A stretch of 64,000 nucleotides of DNA from Proteus vulgaris (lineage in GTDB: Bacteria; Pseudomonadota; Gammaproteobacteria; Enterobacterales; Enterobacteriaceae): contig LR590468.1 in NCBI GenBank assembly GCA_901472505.1, forward strand, positions 3,013,501 through 3,077,500. Reading direction: 5' to 3'. Made by a program: the position numbers and the translations under genes. Under the pieces are notes generated by a model. That model had not been told where the DNA came from. It was given only the letters and a program-made list of their open reading frames with translations, and did not search any database. Positions 11,069-22,737 of this stretch are shown one piece after another; position 1 is the first letter of the stretch; the number at the start of each line of letters is the position of its first letter.

Positions 11069-12407
11069 TTGGAGTGGAAAAGGTTAATCCTGTGTTTTCG
11101 ACCACTGTACGAAAAAGTTAAAAAAATAGATCTGACAGCACAAGGTAATCTTTTACATTTGAAAGTCACCTTGCCATCAGAGGTTTCGTTTTCATTGCTC
11201 TCATGGCTTGCCGCTCAGGTATATTATCCGCAATTTTATTGGCAACACCGTGATGAGCATGAAGAAGTGGCGGCGTGTGGACAATTATGTTGTTTCAATC
11301 ATATTCAAGACGCTCGCCAATTTTTAGTTACCCATCAGTCGGATATAAATATTGATGATGTGGCGTATTTGGGGCTTAATGCGTGGGATACCATTATTCC
11401 TGGTCGCATAGATGAAATAAACGGGGATGATGCTTACCTTTTTTTACCTCGAATTGAAATTAGGCGCCACCAGCAACAACTTTCTATTCATTTAAATCTA
11501 CTCGGTGAGACAGATAAAAAAGACTCCTTAGATTTTTTGCAAACATTAAATCAATCACAAGATATTGAACCTCTCTCTGTTTCTGTGACGCAAGTTAATC
11601 ACTCTTTAACGCAAGAGCAGTGGACTCATTATCTTAATATTGCATTGGATGAAATTAGCCAAGGTTTATTTGAAAAAGTGGTGCCAGCAAGGGCGACATG
11701 CTTAACATTAGATAACCCGCTTAAAGCCATTCAATTTATGAAAGCAAGTCGTGATGTCAATCATCATTGTTATCACTATATGCTGGCGTTTTCACCTTCA
11801 GATGCCTTTATGGGCTCAACCCCCGAAAGATTATATAAGCGTGATGAGTTGATGTTGTATACCGAAGCGTTGGCTGGAACGGTAGCCAGTTCGGATAATG
11901 AGCAACAAGCAACGGAGTTTGCTGAGTGGTTGATGAATGACAAAAAAAATCAGCATGAAAATCTGGTTGTGGTTGATGATATTTGTCAACGCTTACAAGG
12001 TGGTGTTGAGGGTATTGATGTCTCGCCAGCAGATGTTATTCGCTTACGTAAAGTACAACATCTTCGTCGTTATATTCATGGCAAATTAATCTATTCAGAT
12101 GATATTGATTGTTTAAAACGATTACAGCCAACCGCTGCGGTATGTGGGTTACCTCGTAGTGTGGCTCGTGCTTTTATTCGTCAACATGAGCCCTTTGAGC
12201 GCCGTTGGTATGCGGGTTCTGCGGGGTATTTATCGCTTCCCTCATGCAGAATTTGCAGTAAGCTTACGTTGCGGTGAATTGCATGATGATACCTTGACTT
12301 TGTATGCTGGTGCGGGAGTTGTGGCAGGCTCTGATCCACAACAAGAGTGGACGGAAATTGAAAATAAAGCTGCAGGTTTACGAACATTGTTAGAAAAAGA
12401 AAGTTAA
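11069..12407 (+). CDS. menF: Isochorismate synthase, menaquinone-specific (one frame break)
   Basis: Converts chorismate to isochorismate, the first menaquinone-specific step. The chorismate-binding domain is clear, with ALAGTVA at about residue 270, KNQHENLVVVDDICQRLQ, and RKVQHLRR; the C-terminal YAGAGVVAGSDPQQEW is in a second frame. The frames join if one C is removed from CCC at 12239-12241, restoring the family motif YAGSAGYLSLPHAEF. The start is uncertain. The only in-frame starts are weak (TTG at 11069 without a good ribosome site). A GTG at 11074 would need another indel near the A-run at about 11116. First gene of the men cluster. Confidence 0.88.
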
Positions 12408-12758
12408 TTTTTTACAGAAAATCTCAGTTTGAATAAATAGCATCAGTAATTATCATCATCTTTGATGAGTCGTTTTTTAAAGCCAGTTATTTAGTGCTAC
12501 TCTGCAAATAACTTCTGCTAGTTGTTAACTAATTGATGCTATTCTTTAACTCTGTAGCGTTATTTATTCTTATTCTTAACGATAAAAAAGAGCGCTTTGA
12601 TAATAAGGCGGATAATTCGCCTAAATAATGCACTTTTTGAGTGTTTTTTTAACCGATTTATTTAACGAAAACTTCTGTTCATTGAACTAGGCTAAGGAAA
12701 AGTATTTAGGAACAGATATTATAATAGTCATTGCAGGTTTTCGTTGTTGGGATGATCA
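12408..12758. other. menF-menD intergenic region with weak terminator
   Basis: About 350 bases without a gene. It contains the small hairpin GGCG-GATAATT-CGCC at about 12607-12621, then CACT-TTTTG-AGTG followed by seven T (12631-12650), which may end menF transcription. A TATAAT-like hexamer at about 12719-12724 lies 35 bases before the menD ATG and could be its -10. In E. coli menF and menD are adjacent, so this spacing is unusual. Confidence 0.5.
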
Positions 12759-14453
12759 ATGTCTAATAGTTCGTTTAATCGCCAATGGGCTAAAGTTATA
12801 CTCGAAGCTTTGACTCGTCATGGTTTACGCCATATCTGTATTGCACCCGGATCACGTTCGACTCCTTTAACACTCGCCGCTGCAGCTAATCAAAAATTAA
12901 ATATGTCATACGCATTTTGATGAACGTGGGCTTGGGCATTTAGCCTTGGGGCTAGCAAAAGCAACGAAAGATCCGGTTGCTGTGATTGTGACATCGGGTA
13001 CTGCTGTCGCTAATTTATATCCAGCCTTAATTGAAGCAGGATTAACGGGGGAGCGTGTTATCTTTTTAACCGCAGACCGACCACCTGAATTAATTGATTG
13101 CGGTGCAAATCAAGCTATCCGTCAGCAAGGGATTTTTGCAACGCACCCTTCACAAACGCTCTCTTTGCCTCGACCGACAACAGATATTTCTGCAAGCTGG
13201 TTAGTGTCTACACTTGATAATGCGATGAATATATTGGTTCATGGCGCATTACACGTCAATTGTCCTTTTGCTGAACCTTTATATGGTGATGATATTGAGA
13301 CATCAACGCCATGGACTGAGGCTTTAGGGGATTGGTGGCAAACTGATAAACCGTGGTTACAAGAAACGCGGTTTAACGTGGCTTCAACACATCCTCAATG
13401 GAATGAGTTACGTCAGAAAAAAGGTGTTGTGATCGCAGGACGTATTAGCCCTGAAGAAGGAATTGAAGTCGCAAAATGGGCATCACAATTAGGCTGGCCT
13501 TTATTAGGTGATGTATTATCACAAACAGGACAACCGTTACCTTGTGTCGATTTATGGTTGAATAATCCACAAGCAAAATCAGAACTGAATAACGCTGAAA
13601 TCGTAATTCAATTTGGTTCAAGTTTAACCGGTAAACGTTTATTACAATGGCAAGTGGGATGTTCTCCCAACGCTTATTGGATTGTTGACCCTATTCCAGG
13701 GCGATTAGATCCCGGCCATCATACAGGGGAAAAATTTACGTTATCACCCATGCAATGGTTAGTCGCACATCCGGCTGTTGACAATTCACCTTGGGCTAAC
13801 GCATTAATGCATATCGCTACACAAACCTATCAAAAGGTAAGTAAAATAATGAATTATTTTGGTGAAGCACAGGTCGCTCATCAATTAGATAAATTACTTC
13901 CTAGTGATGGCAGTTATTTGTTGGCAATAGTCTGATAGTCAGATTAATTGATGCATTTGCTCGATTACCGCAAGGCTATCCTGTGATGAGTAATCGAGGT
14001 GCGAGTGGCATTGATGGTTTGATTTCAACGTCTGCTGGCGTTCACCGCGCAACAAAAAAGCCAACATTAACCATTTTAGGTGATTTATCGGCACTGTATG
14101 ATCTGAATAGCTTAGCGTTGCATCAACAAGTTTATGCCCCTAATGTGGTTATTGTAGTGAATAATAATGGCGGACAAATATTTTCAATGTTGCCCACGCC
14201 AGAGGCAGAGCGAGAACGCTTTTACTGTATGCCTCACTCATTAAATTTCAAACATGCAGCTGCAATGTTTGGCTTGCATTATGTATCACCAACAAGTTGG
14301 GAGGCACTGTTAACCACTGTTCAAGAATGTTGGGCAGGGGCACCAACAACCACATTAATTGAATTAATTGTTGATGATACTGATGGCGCAAAAACATTAA
14401 ATCAGCTTGTAAAACAGGTAACATCTCATGACTTTAGCATGTCAGCGATATAA
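12759..14453 (+). CDS. menD: SEPHCHC synthase, ThDP-dependent (two frame breaks)
   Basis: Joins isochorismate and 2-oxoglutarate to make SEPHCHC in menaquinone synthesis. The start ATG at 12759 gives [18 protein letters not shown], matching the family N-terminus with [17 protein letters not shown]. Two single-base repairs restore the full-length protein. One A must be removed from AAA at 12899-12901, giving [18 protein letters not shown]. One T must be added to TTT at 13917-13919, giving [14 protein letters not shown]. The ThDP-binding GDLSALYD...NNNGGQIF motif is intact near the C-terminus. The 3' end overlaps menH by 26 bases. Confidence 0.9.
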
Positions 14454-15195
14454 TACCCATAATGAAGGGCCTTGGTTAGTTTGGCTACATGGACTATTAG
14501 GTGAAGGTTGTGAATGGGAACCTGTAATTCAGGCTTGCCATGAATATCCATCATTAGTAATAGATTTACCTCGCCATGGTAATTCTGCCTCTATTGGTGC
14601 GAGAAACTTTGTTGACGCCAGTGAATTATTGACAGAAACACTTAAAGCACAAGGTATTAATCACTATTGGTTAATTGGTTATTCTTTAGGCGGTAGGATT
14701 GCAATGTATCACGCCTGTTTTGGTGATACTTCAGGGCTTATGGGGCTGATTGTTGAAGGGGGTAATCCAGGTTTATATGATGCAACAGAAAGACAAAATC
14801 GGATTGCTCATGATAAACGTTGGGCCGAGCGTTTTCGTGATGAACCTATTAGTGATGTATTAACACAATGGTACCAACAACCTGTATTTGCTGATTTAAG
14901 TGATGAAAGACGACAATTATTAGTGGAAAAACGTCGCCATAATGCGGGTTTTTGTATTGCGGAAAGTTTAGAGACGCTCTCTTTAGGTCACCAGCCTTGG
15001 TTAGTCTCTGAATTACAGCAACTCACCTTGCCGTTTATTTGGCTTTGTGGCGAGAAAGATAAAAAATTTCAAGCGATAGCGCAACAATATTCGCTACCAT
15101 TAACGACTATCCCGCAAGCTGGTCATAATGCTCATCAGGCTCAGCCTGTAGCTTATGCTGCGGTGATAAATCATGTTTTATCCCTCTTTGGTTAA
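14428..15195 (+). CDS. menH: SHCHC synthase (alpha/beta hydrolase)
   Basis: Removes pyruvate from SEPHCHC to give SHCHC. The alpha/beta-hydrolase fold shows the oxyanion segment WLHGLLGEG near residue 18, the nucleophile Ser89 in GYSLGG, acidic Asp211 in CGEKD and His233 in AGHNAH. At 255 residues it is full length and uninterrupted, the only intact gene of the cluster as assembled. The start lies inside the menD 3' end, indicating coupling. Confidence 0.93.
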   Translation: MTLACQRYNTHNEGPWLVWLHGLLGEGCEWEPVIQACHEYPSLVIDLPRHGNSASIGARNFVDASELLTETLKAQGINHYWLIGYSLGGRIAMYHACFGDTSGLMGLIVEGGNPGLYDATERQNRIAHDKRWAERFRDEPISDVLTQWYQQPVFADLSDERRQLLVEKRRHNAGFCIAESLETLSLGHQPWLVSELQQLTLPFIWLCGEKDKKFQAIAQQYSLPLTTIPQAGHNAHQAQPVAYAAVINHVLSLFG

Positions 15196-15207
15196 AGGAA
15201 CCTAATT

Positions 15208-16067
15208 ATGCTTTACCCGAGCGAAGAAAAGTTATATGCACCGATTGAATGGCTGGATTGTTCTGAAGGTTTTGAAGATATTCTCTACCACAAATCAGTC
15301 GATGGTATTGCAAAAATTACGATAAACCGCCCGCAAGTGCGTAATGCTTTCCGTCCTTTGACAGTGAAAGAGATGATCCAAGCATTAGCTGATGCACGTT
15401 ACGACGATACAATTGGGACTATCATTTTAACGGGGGCCGGTGAAAAAGCATTTTGTGCAGGCGGTGACCAAAAAATTCGTGGGGACTACGGCGGATACCC
15501 GTGATGATAGCGGTACGCATCACCTGAACGTATTGGATTTCCAACGTCAAATCCGTACTTGCCCGAAACCTGTTGTGGCAATGGTCGCAGGTTATTCTAT
15601 TGGTGGTGGTCATGTACTTCATATGATGTGTGACTTAACTATCGCGGCAGAAAACGCTATTTTTGGTCAAACTGGCCCTAAAGTAGGTTCTTTTGATGGT
15701 GGTTGGGGGGGCTTCTTATATGGCCCGTATTGTTGGTCAAAAGAAAGCACGTGAAATTTGGTTCTTATGCCGCCAATATGATGCAAAAGAAGCATTAGAG
15801 ATGGGTTTGGTTAATACCGTAGTTCCTTATGCCTCTCTTGAAAAAGAAACCGTTCGTTGGTGTCGTGAAATGCTGGAAAACAGCCCAATGGCATTACGTT
15901 GCTTGAAAGCAGCATTAAATGCGGATTGTGATGGTCAAGCAGGTCTGCAAGAATTAGCAGGTAATGCAACTATGCTGTTCTATATGACGGATGAAGGTCA
16001 AGAAGGTCGCAATGCCTTTAACGAAAAACGTCAACCTGATTTCTCTCGATTTAAACGTAACCCATAA
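15208..16067 (+). CDS. menB: 1,4-dihydroxy-2-naphthoyl-CoA synthase (two frame breaks)
   Basis: Crotonase-fold enzyme that closes the naphthoquinol ring from O-succinylbenzoyl-CoA. Three overlapping frames carry the family sequence. Removing one C from CCC at 15498-15500 and one G from the seven-G run at 15705-15711 restores 285 codons, the E. coli length. Recognisable parts are [45 protein letters not shown] and the C-terminal [11 protein letters not shown]. An AAAGGAACC ribosome site precedes the ATG, and the stop overlaps the menC start (TAATG). Confidence 0.92.
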
Positions 16068-17039
16068 TGAGAAACGCCAAACTCTATTCATTCAGCCTAC
16101 CTGTAGATGCAGGCGTTGTTCTGCGCTATCAAAGGCTAAAAACGCGTGATGGTTTTCTTGTCTGTTTAGAGCAAAATGGCAAAACAAGGATGGGGTGAAA
16201 TTTCACCTCTTCCTGAGTTTAGCCGTGAAACTTTAGAACAAGCACAAGAAGCTACACAATCTTGGTTAACAGCGTGGTGTACGGGGGAAAATCCAGAGCA
16301 CAGTGAATTGCCAAGCGTGGCTTTTGGTCTAAGTTGCGCATTAGCCGAGCTTGAAGGCACATTGCCACTAGAGGCAAACTATCGCGTGGCACCTTTATGT
16401 AATGGCGATCCTGATGATTTGATTTTAAGCCTTAATGATATGGAAGGTGAAAAAGTCGCTAAAATCAAGGTGGGATTATATGAAGCGGTACGTGATGGAA
16501 TAGTTGTTAACCTGCTATTAGAAGCCATTCCAGACTTAAAATTAAGATTAGATGCGAACAGAAGCTGGACACCAGTCAAAGCAGAAGGATTTGCGAAGTA
16601 TGTCAACCCTACATGGCGTGATCGCATTGCATTCTTAGAAGAGCCTTGCAAAACACCAGAAGAGTCGCTGGCTTTTTCTCAAGCAACAGGCATTAATATT
16701 GCTTGGGATGAAACAGTACGAGATGACGGGTTTGAAATAAAACCACAAACCAGGTGTCACTACCATTGTGATAAAACCCACACTGGTGGGAAGCCTTGAA
16801 CGTTGTCGCTCTTTAGTTGAGCAAGCACATGCTTTAGGGCTTGATGCTATTATTAGTTCAAGCATTGAAAGTAGTTTTGGCTTACTCAATTAGCAAGAAT
16901 TGCACAATGGCTAACACCTAATAGTATTCCAGGACTTGATACCGTTGATTTAATTAAGCAACAGCTTATTCGTCCTTGGCCAGATGTGGATATTCCGCTT
17001 ATCTCTCTTGAACAGCTAGAGACTGTATGGCAACAGTAG
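16067..17039 (+). CDS. menC: o-Succinylbenzoate synthase (three frame breaks)
   Basis: Enolase-superfamily enzyme that dehydrates SHCHC to o-succinylbenzoate. The start ATG overlaps the menB stop and gives [18 protein letters not shown]. Repairs needed: remove one A from AAAA at 16181-16184 (restoring [12 protein letters not shown]), remove one A from AAA at 16748-16750 (restoring [13 protein letters not shown]), and add one A near 16884 (restoring [12 protein letters not shown]). Metal and catalytic segments [24 protein letters not shown] and WDETVR are present. The end overlaps menE by 13 bases. Confidence 0.88.
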
Positions 17040-18452
17040 TTCAATTTAAACAATGGCCGTGGCATTACTGGGCGAAATGTAGCCCAAATGAGACGGCCAT
17101 CATTTCAGGTAATTCGCCTATTACATGGCAACAATTAAGTTGTCATATTAATCAGTTAGCGAACCATTTTGCAAAGCAGGGTGTTAATACCCAAAGCACC
17201 GTGTTGTTACGTGGAAAAAATCATATCAATCTTGTTTTTATATTACTCGCTATTTTTCAATGTGGTGCGAAAGTTTTACCTCTAAATCCACAACTCCCTA
17301 AATCTTTATTGGATGATTTGTTGCCCCATTTAAACATTGATTTTTATGCTGATTTGAGTGAATCAATACAGGATCTACAGGCTACCTTGCTTGATATTAA
17401 TGGTGTTAAGTTTGATAGCAGATCACGCCAGCATAAAAATGAAATTGAGGGGGTATCATGGGTGCCTTCTCGTATGGCGACACTGATCTTGACCTCTGGC
17501 TCATCTGGTTTACCTAAAGCAGCAGTACATACGTTTGATGCACATCTTTGCAGTGCTGAAGGTGTTCTATCATTAATGCCTTTTGAAAAAAATGATAGCT
17601 GGTTGCTCTCTTTACCTCTATTTCATGTATCTGGGCAAGGTATTTTTTGGCGTTGGTTGTTACGTGGGGCAATGTTAGTGGTACGTGATATGCATCCTTT
17701 TGATAAAGCGTTACAAGGTTGCACTCATGCTTCTTTAGTCCCTACACAACTTTGGCGTTTCTTACAAAATAGCGCTCAACAAGATAATCAACAGTCTACT
17801 ACCTTAAAGTCTGTTTTATTAGGAGGAGCGATGATCCCCATTGAGTTAGCACAAGAAGCAGAGCATCGTGGAATACAGTGTTGGTGTGGTTATGGTATGA
17901 CAGAAATGGCCTCTACTGTTTGTGCAAAACGCGCTGATGGTAAAGCTGGTGTAGGGCTTCCACTAAAAGGAAAAGACGTTAGGTTAGTTGATGATGAGCT
18001 CCAAATATTATCTGACAGCATTGCTTTAGGTTATTGGTTTGATGGTAAATTAAAACCGTTATCACTGACAGCAGATGGTTGGTATTCAACACGAGATAAA
18101 GGCGGTTTTATCGCCGATGAATGGTGTGTTTTAGGGCGTTTAGACAATCTTTTTTTCAGTGCTGGTGAAGGTATTCAACCAGAAGATATAGAAAAAATTC
18201 TTAATACACATCCCAATGTTAGCCAGTCTTTTGTTGTCCCTATTGATGATGCTGAATTTGGGCAACGCCCTGTTGCTGTTGTCGATGCTAGTATTGAAAT
18301 AATCAACCAATTACCACAGTGGTATCACTCTCGATTAGCGGGATTTCAACGACCCGTTGCTTGTTTACAACTCCCTGAAAGCCTTAAAAAATGGCGGAAT
18401 TAAAATTTCCCGTAAGCAAGTGCAAGTGTGGGTACAAACACAATTAGGGTAA
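17027..18452 (+). CDS. menE: o-Succinylbenzoate-CoA ligase (one frame break near the end)
   Basis: Adenylate-forming ligase that activates o-succinylbenzoate with ATP and CoA. The AMP-binding P-loop [11 protein letters not shown] lies at about residues 155-165, followed by GYGMTEMAS near residue 285 and the hinge region with GRLDNLF. The frame as written ends early at WRN*. Removing one A from the run at 18386-18391 restores the C-terminal lysine segment [11 protein letters not shown] and a stop at 18450-18452, about 474 residues. Last gene of the men cluster. Confidence 0.9.
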
Positions 18453-18465
18453 GAAATTACCCTAA
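18444..18465 (+). terminator. Perfect hairpin over the menE stop
   Basis: A nine-base perfect inverted repeat, TTAGGGTAA-GAAA-TTACCCTAA, overlapping the corrected menE stop codon. No T-run follows, so it may be a weak terminator or an mRNA 3'-end stabiliser. Confidence 0.5.
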
Positions 18466-18604
18466 CTTACTATAGTTCGCAGTTAATATTATTTATTTTG
18501 CTAATAAATCCATCTTCTTATATTTGTATTTTTTTTAAAATATTATTTTATTTTAATTTGTAAAATAAGACTTTCAGTTAATTATTAAAGAAGGTTATTA
18601 TATT

Positions 18605-20323
18605 ATGAATATAAATGATAAAAAAAAGACCATAGGATTTGATACTGTTGTTAATATAATGAAAAACGCTATGCCTATGTTCAAAGATAATAATATAGGT
18701 GATAGTAATGTCATTACTAAACTCACATTTAGTTTCCCTAACTGGAGTCAATTAAGAGGTGATGAGTATAAAACGTTAACAACCATGAATAAGTCACAAG
18801 AAGATGCAATAAGAAAAACATTGCAGCAATATAGTGATATTACAAATATTCAATTTATAGAAAAAGATAATCAGCATGACACACACATTAAACTTGGTGT
18901 TTATAATAATATAAATGAAATTGCAGAATGTTATGACTATGCTACACGAGGCGTGGCTTTATATTTAAATGAAGATTTAAAGCTAAATAAAAAAATAACT
19001 AAACTTAAAGATTACAGTCAAGAAGGACAGGTGTGGATTAATATTTCTGAAACGAAAATTATAGATGCTATAAATAAAATACCACATACAGAGGAAGAGA
19101 AAAATAAGCTAGAATTATTTAAGAAAAATGCTGATGGTATTAAAACTTATTTTGAAGAAATGGACGATTGGTTTTTATTATATGAAAATAATAACGGTAA
19201 TGCACATATAAATAATCAAGAGAAAACGTTGAGTATTGGCTCTGGAATAAGAAAGACGATTATACATGAAATAGGACATTCTCTGGGCCTGCCTCATACT
19301 TTCATTAGTAATTCAGAGTCACCTGATATTGAAGAAAATAGCCTAAAACATTCTGTTATGGCATATAGAAAACCGAAAAAAGAAGATGCCGATTTTGGCA
19401 GTTATTACCCGATGAATCCATTAATATTGGATACCTTTGTTATCCAGCAATTGTATGGGAAAAATATGACCACTCGTGTTGGTGATACAATTTATGGATT
19501 TAATTCTAATACAGAAAGAGAGCATTATAGTTTACATACGGCTGATGATGTTTTAGTTAGCTGTATTTGGGATGCTGGTGGTAATGATACTTTAGATTTT
19601 TCACAATATAATGTAAATCAAAAAATTAATTTAAATGAAGGTGCTTTTTCTGATGTTGGTGGATTACAGTGTAATATTTCTATTGCATATGATGCTATTA
19701 TTGAAAATGCTAAAGGTGGACTAAAAGATGATCATATTACAGGGAATAGTGCCGATAATTGTTTATGGGGTAAAAAAGGAAACGATACATTATTAGGTCG
19801 TGAAGGCAATGATATTTTATATGGTGGTTCTGGTCATGATTTCCTTTATGGTGATGATATTCTTTTCGGAGATGGTGGTAATGATACGCTTTTTAGCGGT
19901 AGTGGCAATGATTTATTATATGCAGGCTCAGGTGATGATACATTAATCGTGGATGAAGGAAATAATGTTCTCTATGGTGGTTATGGTACTGATACTTTTA
20001 TTATAAATAATGGAAATAATATTATCTCTGGTAGCCAAGGAAAAGATAACTTTATTTTTAATTTATCTGAAAATATGAATAGTAATAATATTATTTTTGA
20101 TTTTAATAAAGAAGAAGATACTTTATCATTTAAATCAGAAAAAGATGAGCAAAATATCCAAACAAAACAAGTACAATCCTTTACTGGTAATAAAAATGAA
20201 TTAATGCTGGATTATGATAATAATAAAACAATTATAAAAGTCATGACTACAGAAAATCTACACACACCTAATTTAGTCATTAATATTACAGGGCAATTTA
20301 GTTATGATGAACTTTTTAGCTAA
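18605..20323 (+). CDS. Serralysin-family RTX zinc metalloprotease
   Basis: Secreted M10B-type metalloprotease, 572 residues. The zinc-binding HEIGHSLGLPH begins at His221 and the Met-turn SVMAY has its Met near residue 252, defining a metzincin. Calcium-binding nonapeptide repeats (GGxGxDxLx type, such as GKKGNDTLLG and GSGNDLLYAG) run from about residue 385 to 475. They are followed by a C-terminal domain ending DELFS, typical of type I secretion substrates. There is no N-terminal signal peptide. Proteus ZapA belongs to this family, but this protein is longer and sits in a different context, between men and katA. No ABC exporter or outer-membrane factor is adjacent, so it would need a secretion system elsewhere. 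Its AT-rich sequence suggests acquisition. Confidence 0.88.
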   Translation: MNINDKKKTIGFDTVVNIMKNAMPMFKDNNIGDSNVITKLTFSFPNWSQLRGDEYKTLTTMNKSQEDAIRKTLQQYSDITNIQFIEKDNQHDTHIKLGVYNNINEIAECYDYATRGVALYLNEDLKLNKKITKLKDYSQEGQVWINISETKIIDAINKIPHTEEEKNKLELFKKNADGIKTYFEEMDDWFLLYENNNGNAHINNQEKTLSIGSGIRKTIIHEIGHSLGLPHTFISNSESPDIEENSLKHSVMAYRKPKKEDADFGSYYPMNPLILDTFVIQQLYGKNMTTRVGDTIYGFNSNTEREHYSLHTADDVLVSCIWDAGGNDTLDFSQYNVNQKINLNEGAFSDVGGLQCNISIAYDAIIENAKGGLKDDHITGNSADNCLWGKKGNDTLLGREGNDILYGGSGHDFLYGDDILFGDGGNDTLFSGSGNDLLYAGSGDDTLIVDEGNNVLYGGYGTDTFIINNGNNIISGSQGKDNFIFNLSENMNSNNIIFDFNKEEDTLSFKSEKDEQNIQTKQVQSFTGNKNELMLDYDNNKTIIKVMTTENLHTPNLVINITGQFSYDELFS

Positions 20324-20346
20324 TAATATTGTTATTATTTAATCAT

Positions 20347-20399
20347 AAAGAAAACCTCCCCACGACTAATGTATTAATGATGGGAAGGTTTATTTTTTG
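20347..20399 (+). terminator. Terminator after the metalloprotease gene
   Basis: Imperfect stem of AAAACCTCCC with GGGAAGGTTT around an AT-rich loop, followed by TATTTTTT. One mispaired or missing base in the left arm could be another indel. Confidence 0.6.
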
Positions 20400-20431
20400 C
20401 CGAGTTGCTCACAAGGCTTCTTATTATACGG

Positions 20432-21886
20432 TTACTTAGCGTCTTTTTTTGCTAACGCTTTCATTGCTTTTTCAACGCCTGCGCCATATTCAGGATGGAC
20501 TTTCTTAAATAAGGCAATCTGACGTTTTTGTGTATCTTTACTTGCTTGAATTAACTCACCAGCAATGCGAGCAAACATACGTTGATGCTCTTCATCACTC
20601 AGTAATTCATATAGCGCACGAGGTTGGCTGAAATAATCCTCATCTTCACGATGGTTCCAATGATCTGCTGCACCTTCGATAGATAATGGGGGTTCTTTGA
20701 AATTAGGCTGCTCTTGGAACATACCGCCATTATTTGGCTCATATGTAATGCCACTGCCACTATTGCCATCAACACGCATTGCACCATCGCGATGGTAATT
20801 ATGGAACGGGCATTTGGGTGCATTAACTGGGATCTGATGATGGTTCACACCTAAACGATAGCGATGAGCATCACCGTAAGAGAATAGGCGACCTTGTAGC
20901 ATCTTATCTGGAGAGAAGCCAATGCCAGGAACAATGTTAGCAGGGCTAAATGCAGCTTGTTCTACATCAGAAAAATAGTTCTCAGGATTACGGTTTAATT
21001 CAAAGTAACCCACATCAATTAATGGATAATCCGCATGAGGCCAAACTTTGGTTAAATCAAAAGGATTATAAGGTACAGTTGATGCTTCTTTTTCTGGCAT
21101 CACTTGAATTTGTAAATTCCAACGAGGGAAATCACCGCGCTCAATTGCATCAAATAAATCACGTTGTGAACTTTCTCGATCTTGACCTACCAGCGCTTGC
21201 GCTTCATCATCCATTAGATTTTTAATGCCTTGTTGGCAACGGAAGTGAAATTTAACCCAAAAACGTTCGTTATCTTTGTTAATAAAACTATAGGTATGGC
21301 TACCAAAACCGTGAATAAAACGGTAGCTTTGTGGTAACCCACGGTCACTCATATCAATAGTTAATTGATGTAATGATTCTGGCAAATGAGAGAAGAAATC
21401 CCATTTGTATGCCATATTGCGTAAGTTAGTTTTTGGATCACGTTTTACAACGTGGTTTAAGTCAGGGAATTTAAGCGCATCACGAAGATAGAAAACAGGG
21501 GTGTTATTACCCACCATATCCCAGTTGCCTTCTTCAGTATAAAATTTTAACGCAAAGCCACGAATATCACGTTCAGCGTCTGCGGCACCTCTTTCACCAG
21601 CAACGGTTGAAAAGCGAGCAAACATCTCTGTTTTTTTACCCACTTTAGAGAAAATTTTAGCGCGAGTATATTTTGTAATATCGTGAGTGACTTTAAATGT
21701 ACCAAAAGCACCCGAGCCTTTTGCGTGCATACGTCTTTCAGGAATAACTTCACGATCAAAGTGGGCCAGTTTTTCTAAAAACCAGACATCTTGAAGCAAC
21801 ATTGGCCCGCGAGGACCTGCTGTCATTGAGTTATTATTGTCTACAACAGGTGCGCCAGACGCTGTTGTTAGCTTTTTCTTTTCCAT
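20432..21886 (-). CDS. katA: Catalase, clade 3 small-subunit type
   Basis: Cytosolic haem catalase that disproportionates hydrogen peroxide, 484 residues. The ATG at 21886 was chosen over the adjacent upstream GTG because GGAG lies nine bases before it and the N-terminus [15 protein letters not shown] then matches the Proteus enzyme. The catalytic His54 and the Met53 beside it (Met53 is a methionine sulfone in the P. mirabilis crystal structure) are in ERRMHAKG. Asn127 is in WDMVGNNTP. The proximal tyrosine lies in [14 protein letters not shown]. Similarity to P. mirabilis catalase is very high but not identical from memory. The gene is intact and probably peroxide-regulated (OxyR), though no operator is claimed. 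Confidence 0.96.
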   Translation of the reverse strand: MEKKKLTTASGAPVVDNNNSMTAGPRGPMLLQDVWFLEKLAHFDREVIPERRMHAKGSGAFGTFKVTHDITKYTRAKIFSKVGKKTEMFARFSTVAGERGAADAERDIRGFALKFYTEEGNWDMVGNNTPVFYLRDALKFPDLNHVVKRDPKTNLRNMAYKWDFFSHLPESLHQLTIDMSDRGLPQSYRFIHGFGSHTYSFINKDNERFWVKFHFRCQQGIKNLMDDEAQALVGQDRESSQRDLFDAIERGDFPRWNLQIQVMPEKEASTVPYNPFDLTKVWPHADYPLIDVGYFELNRNPENYFSDVEQAAFSPANIVPGIGFSPDKMLQGRLFSYGDAHRYRLGVNHHQIPVNAPKCPFHNYHRDGAMRVDGNSGSGITYEPNNGGMFQEQPNFKEPPLSIEGAADHWNHREDEDYFSQPRALYELLSDEEHQRMFARIAGELIQASKDTQKRQIALFKKVHPEYGAGVEKAMKALAKKDAK

Positions 21887-22165
21887 CACATATCTCCAGT
21901 TTATGAAATAGTAAACGTTCTAAAAATAGCATGCGTGAATAAAACGAAGCGAACAGCCTTATATTTATTATGGTTAATATTGACCGTAATTCCACTTTAG
22001 CAATATTGGACTCATTAATAAAACCAATTAGACCAATAATATTGATAGACGTAACTTATTTACATAGATTGAAAATTCTACAGATTAGATTTCAATTTTG
22101 GCTCAAGTTGTTTAATTAGTTTGTTGTATAATTATAAGTTAGGACAACTATTTGCTGGAGTAATA

Positions 22166-22711
22166 ATGATGAAAAAATATTTATTGGTCGGTGCAATAAG
22201 TGCACTGTTTGTGGCTGGAAATGCCAATGCAGTATCAATGAATATTCAAGCAGGGAAACATTATACTGATGTTCGTGCAGGATTAGGGAATCCTAATGCG
22301 GGTCTTTCTTTTAATGGCAACTGGGCTCGTAGTGATCATGATGGTCAAGTAGGTAGCTTAGGCACAAAATTTGCTCTGCCTTTAGGGCCTTTTTCCGCTA
22401 GTGTTGGTGGTAAAGCACTCTATTTATCACCCAAAGATGGTGATGATGGTGCCGCTTTAGCTGGAGGTGTCGGACTTAACTGGGATATCCTACCTTCTTT
22501 AAGTGTTTATGGTGAAGCTTATGGCTCTCCTGAAGGATTAACTTCTGGTAGTAAATCTTATTATGAAGCTGATGTGGGAGCGCAATTAACGGTATTTAAG
22601 CCATTGCATGTTAATGCAGGTTATCGTGTGATTGAAATCGAAAACTCACATAATAGAAGTAATAATAAATTAGCTGATGGTTTCTATGTTGGTGCAGGTT
22701 TAAGTTTCTAA
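22166..22711 (+). CDS. yfaZ: YfaZ-family outer membrane protein
   Basis: Predicted outer-membrane beta-barrel protein of about 181 residues. A signal peptide (MMKKYLLVGAISALFVAGNANA) precedes a mature chain of alternating strands, ending in the aromatic GAGLSF typical of barrel proteins. The start is at one of two adjacent ATGs at 22166/22169, because CTGGAG lies just upstream; the longer reading from 22121 lacks a ribosome site. It resembles E. coli YfaZ, which has no settled function. It is divergent from katA and ended by a strong hairpin. Confidence 0.85.
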   Translation: MMKKYLLVGAISALFVAGNANAVSMNIQAGKHYTDVRAGLGNPNAGLSFNGNWARSDHDGQVGSLGTKFALPLGPFSASVGGKALYLSPKDGDDGAALAGGVGLNWDILPSLSVYGEAYGSPEGLTSGSKSYYEADVGAQLTVFKPLHVNAGYRVIEIENSHNRSNNKLADGFYVGAGLSF

Positions 22712-22737
22712 GTGAAAAACGTACTATTACATTAAAT

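Noticed and set aside
11069..18452. Idea that the whole men cluster is decaying into pseudogenes
   Set aside because: Breaks are single homopolymer bases with no other decay, and the same kind of break hits gyrA and nrdA, so sequence error is far more likely.
18444..18465. Riboswitch or attenuator after menE
   Set aside because: It is a simple short hairpin over a stop codon, with no aptamer-like features.
22121..22165. Longer N-terminus for the YfaZ-family protein
   Set aside because: Starting at 22166/22169 gives a good ribosome site and a proper signal peptide; the longer version has neither.
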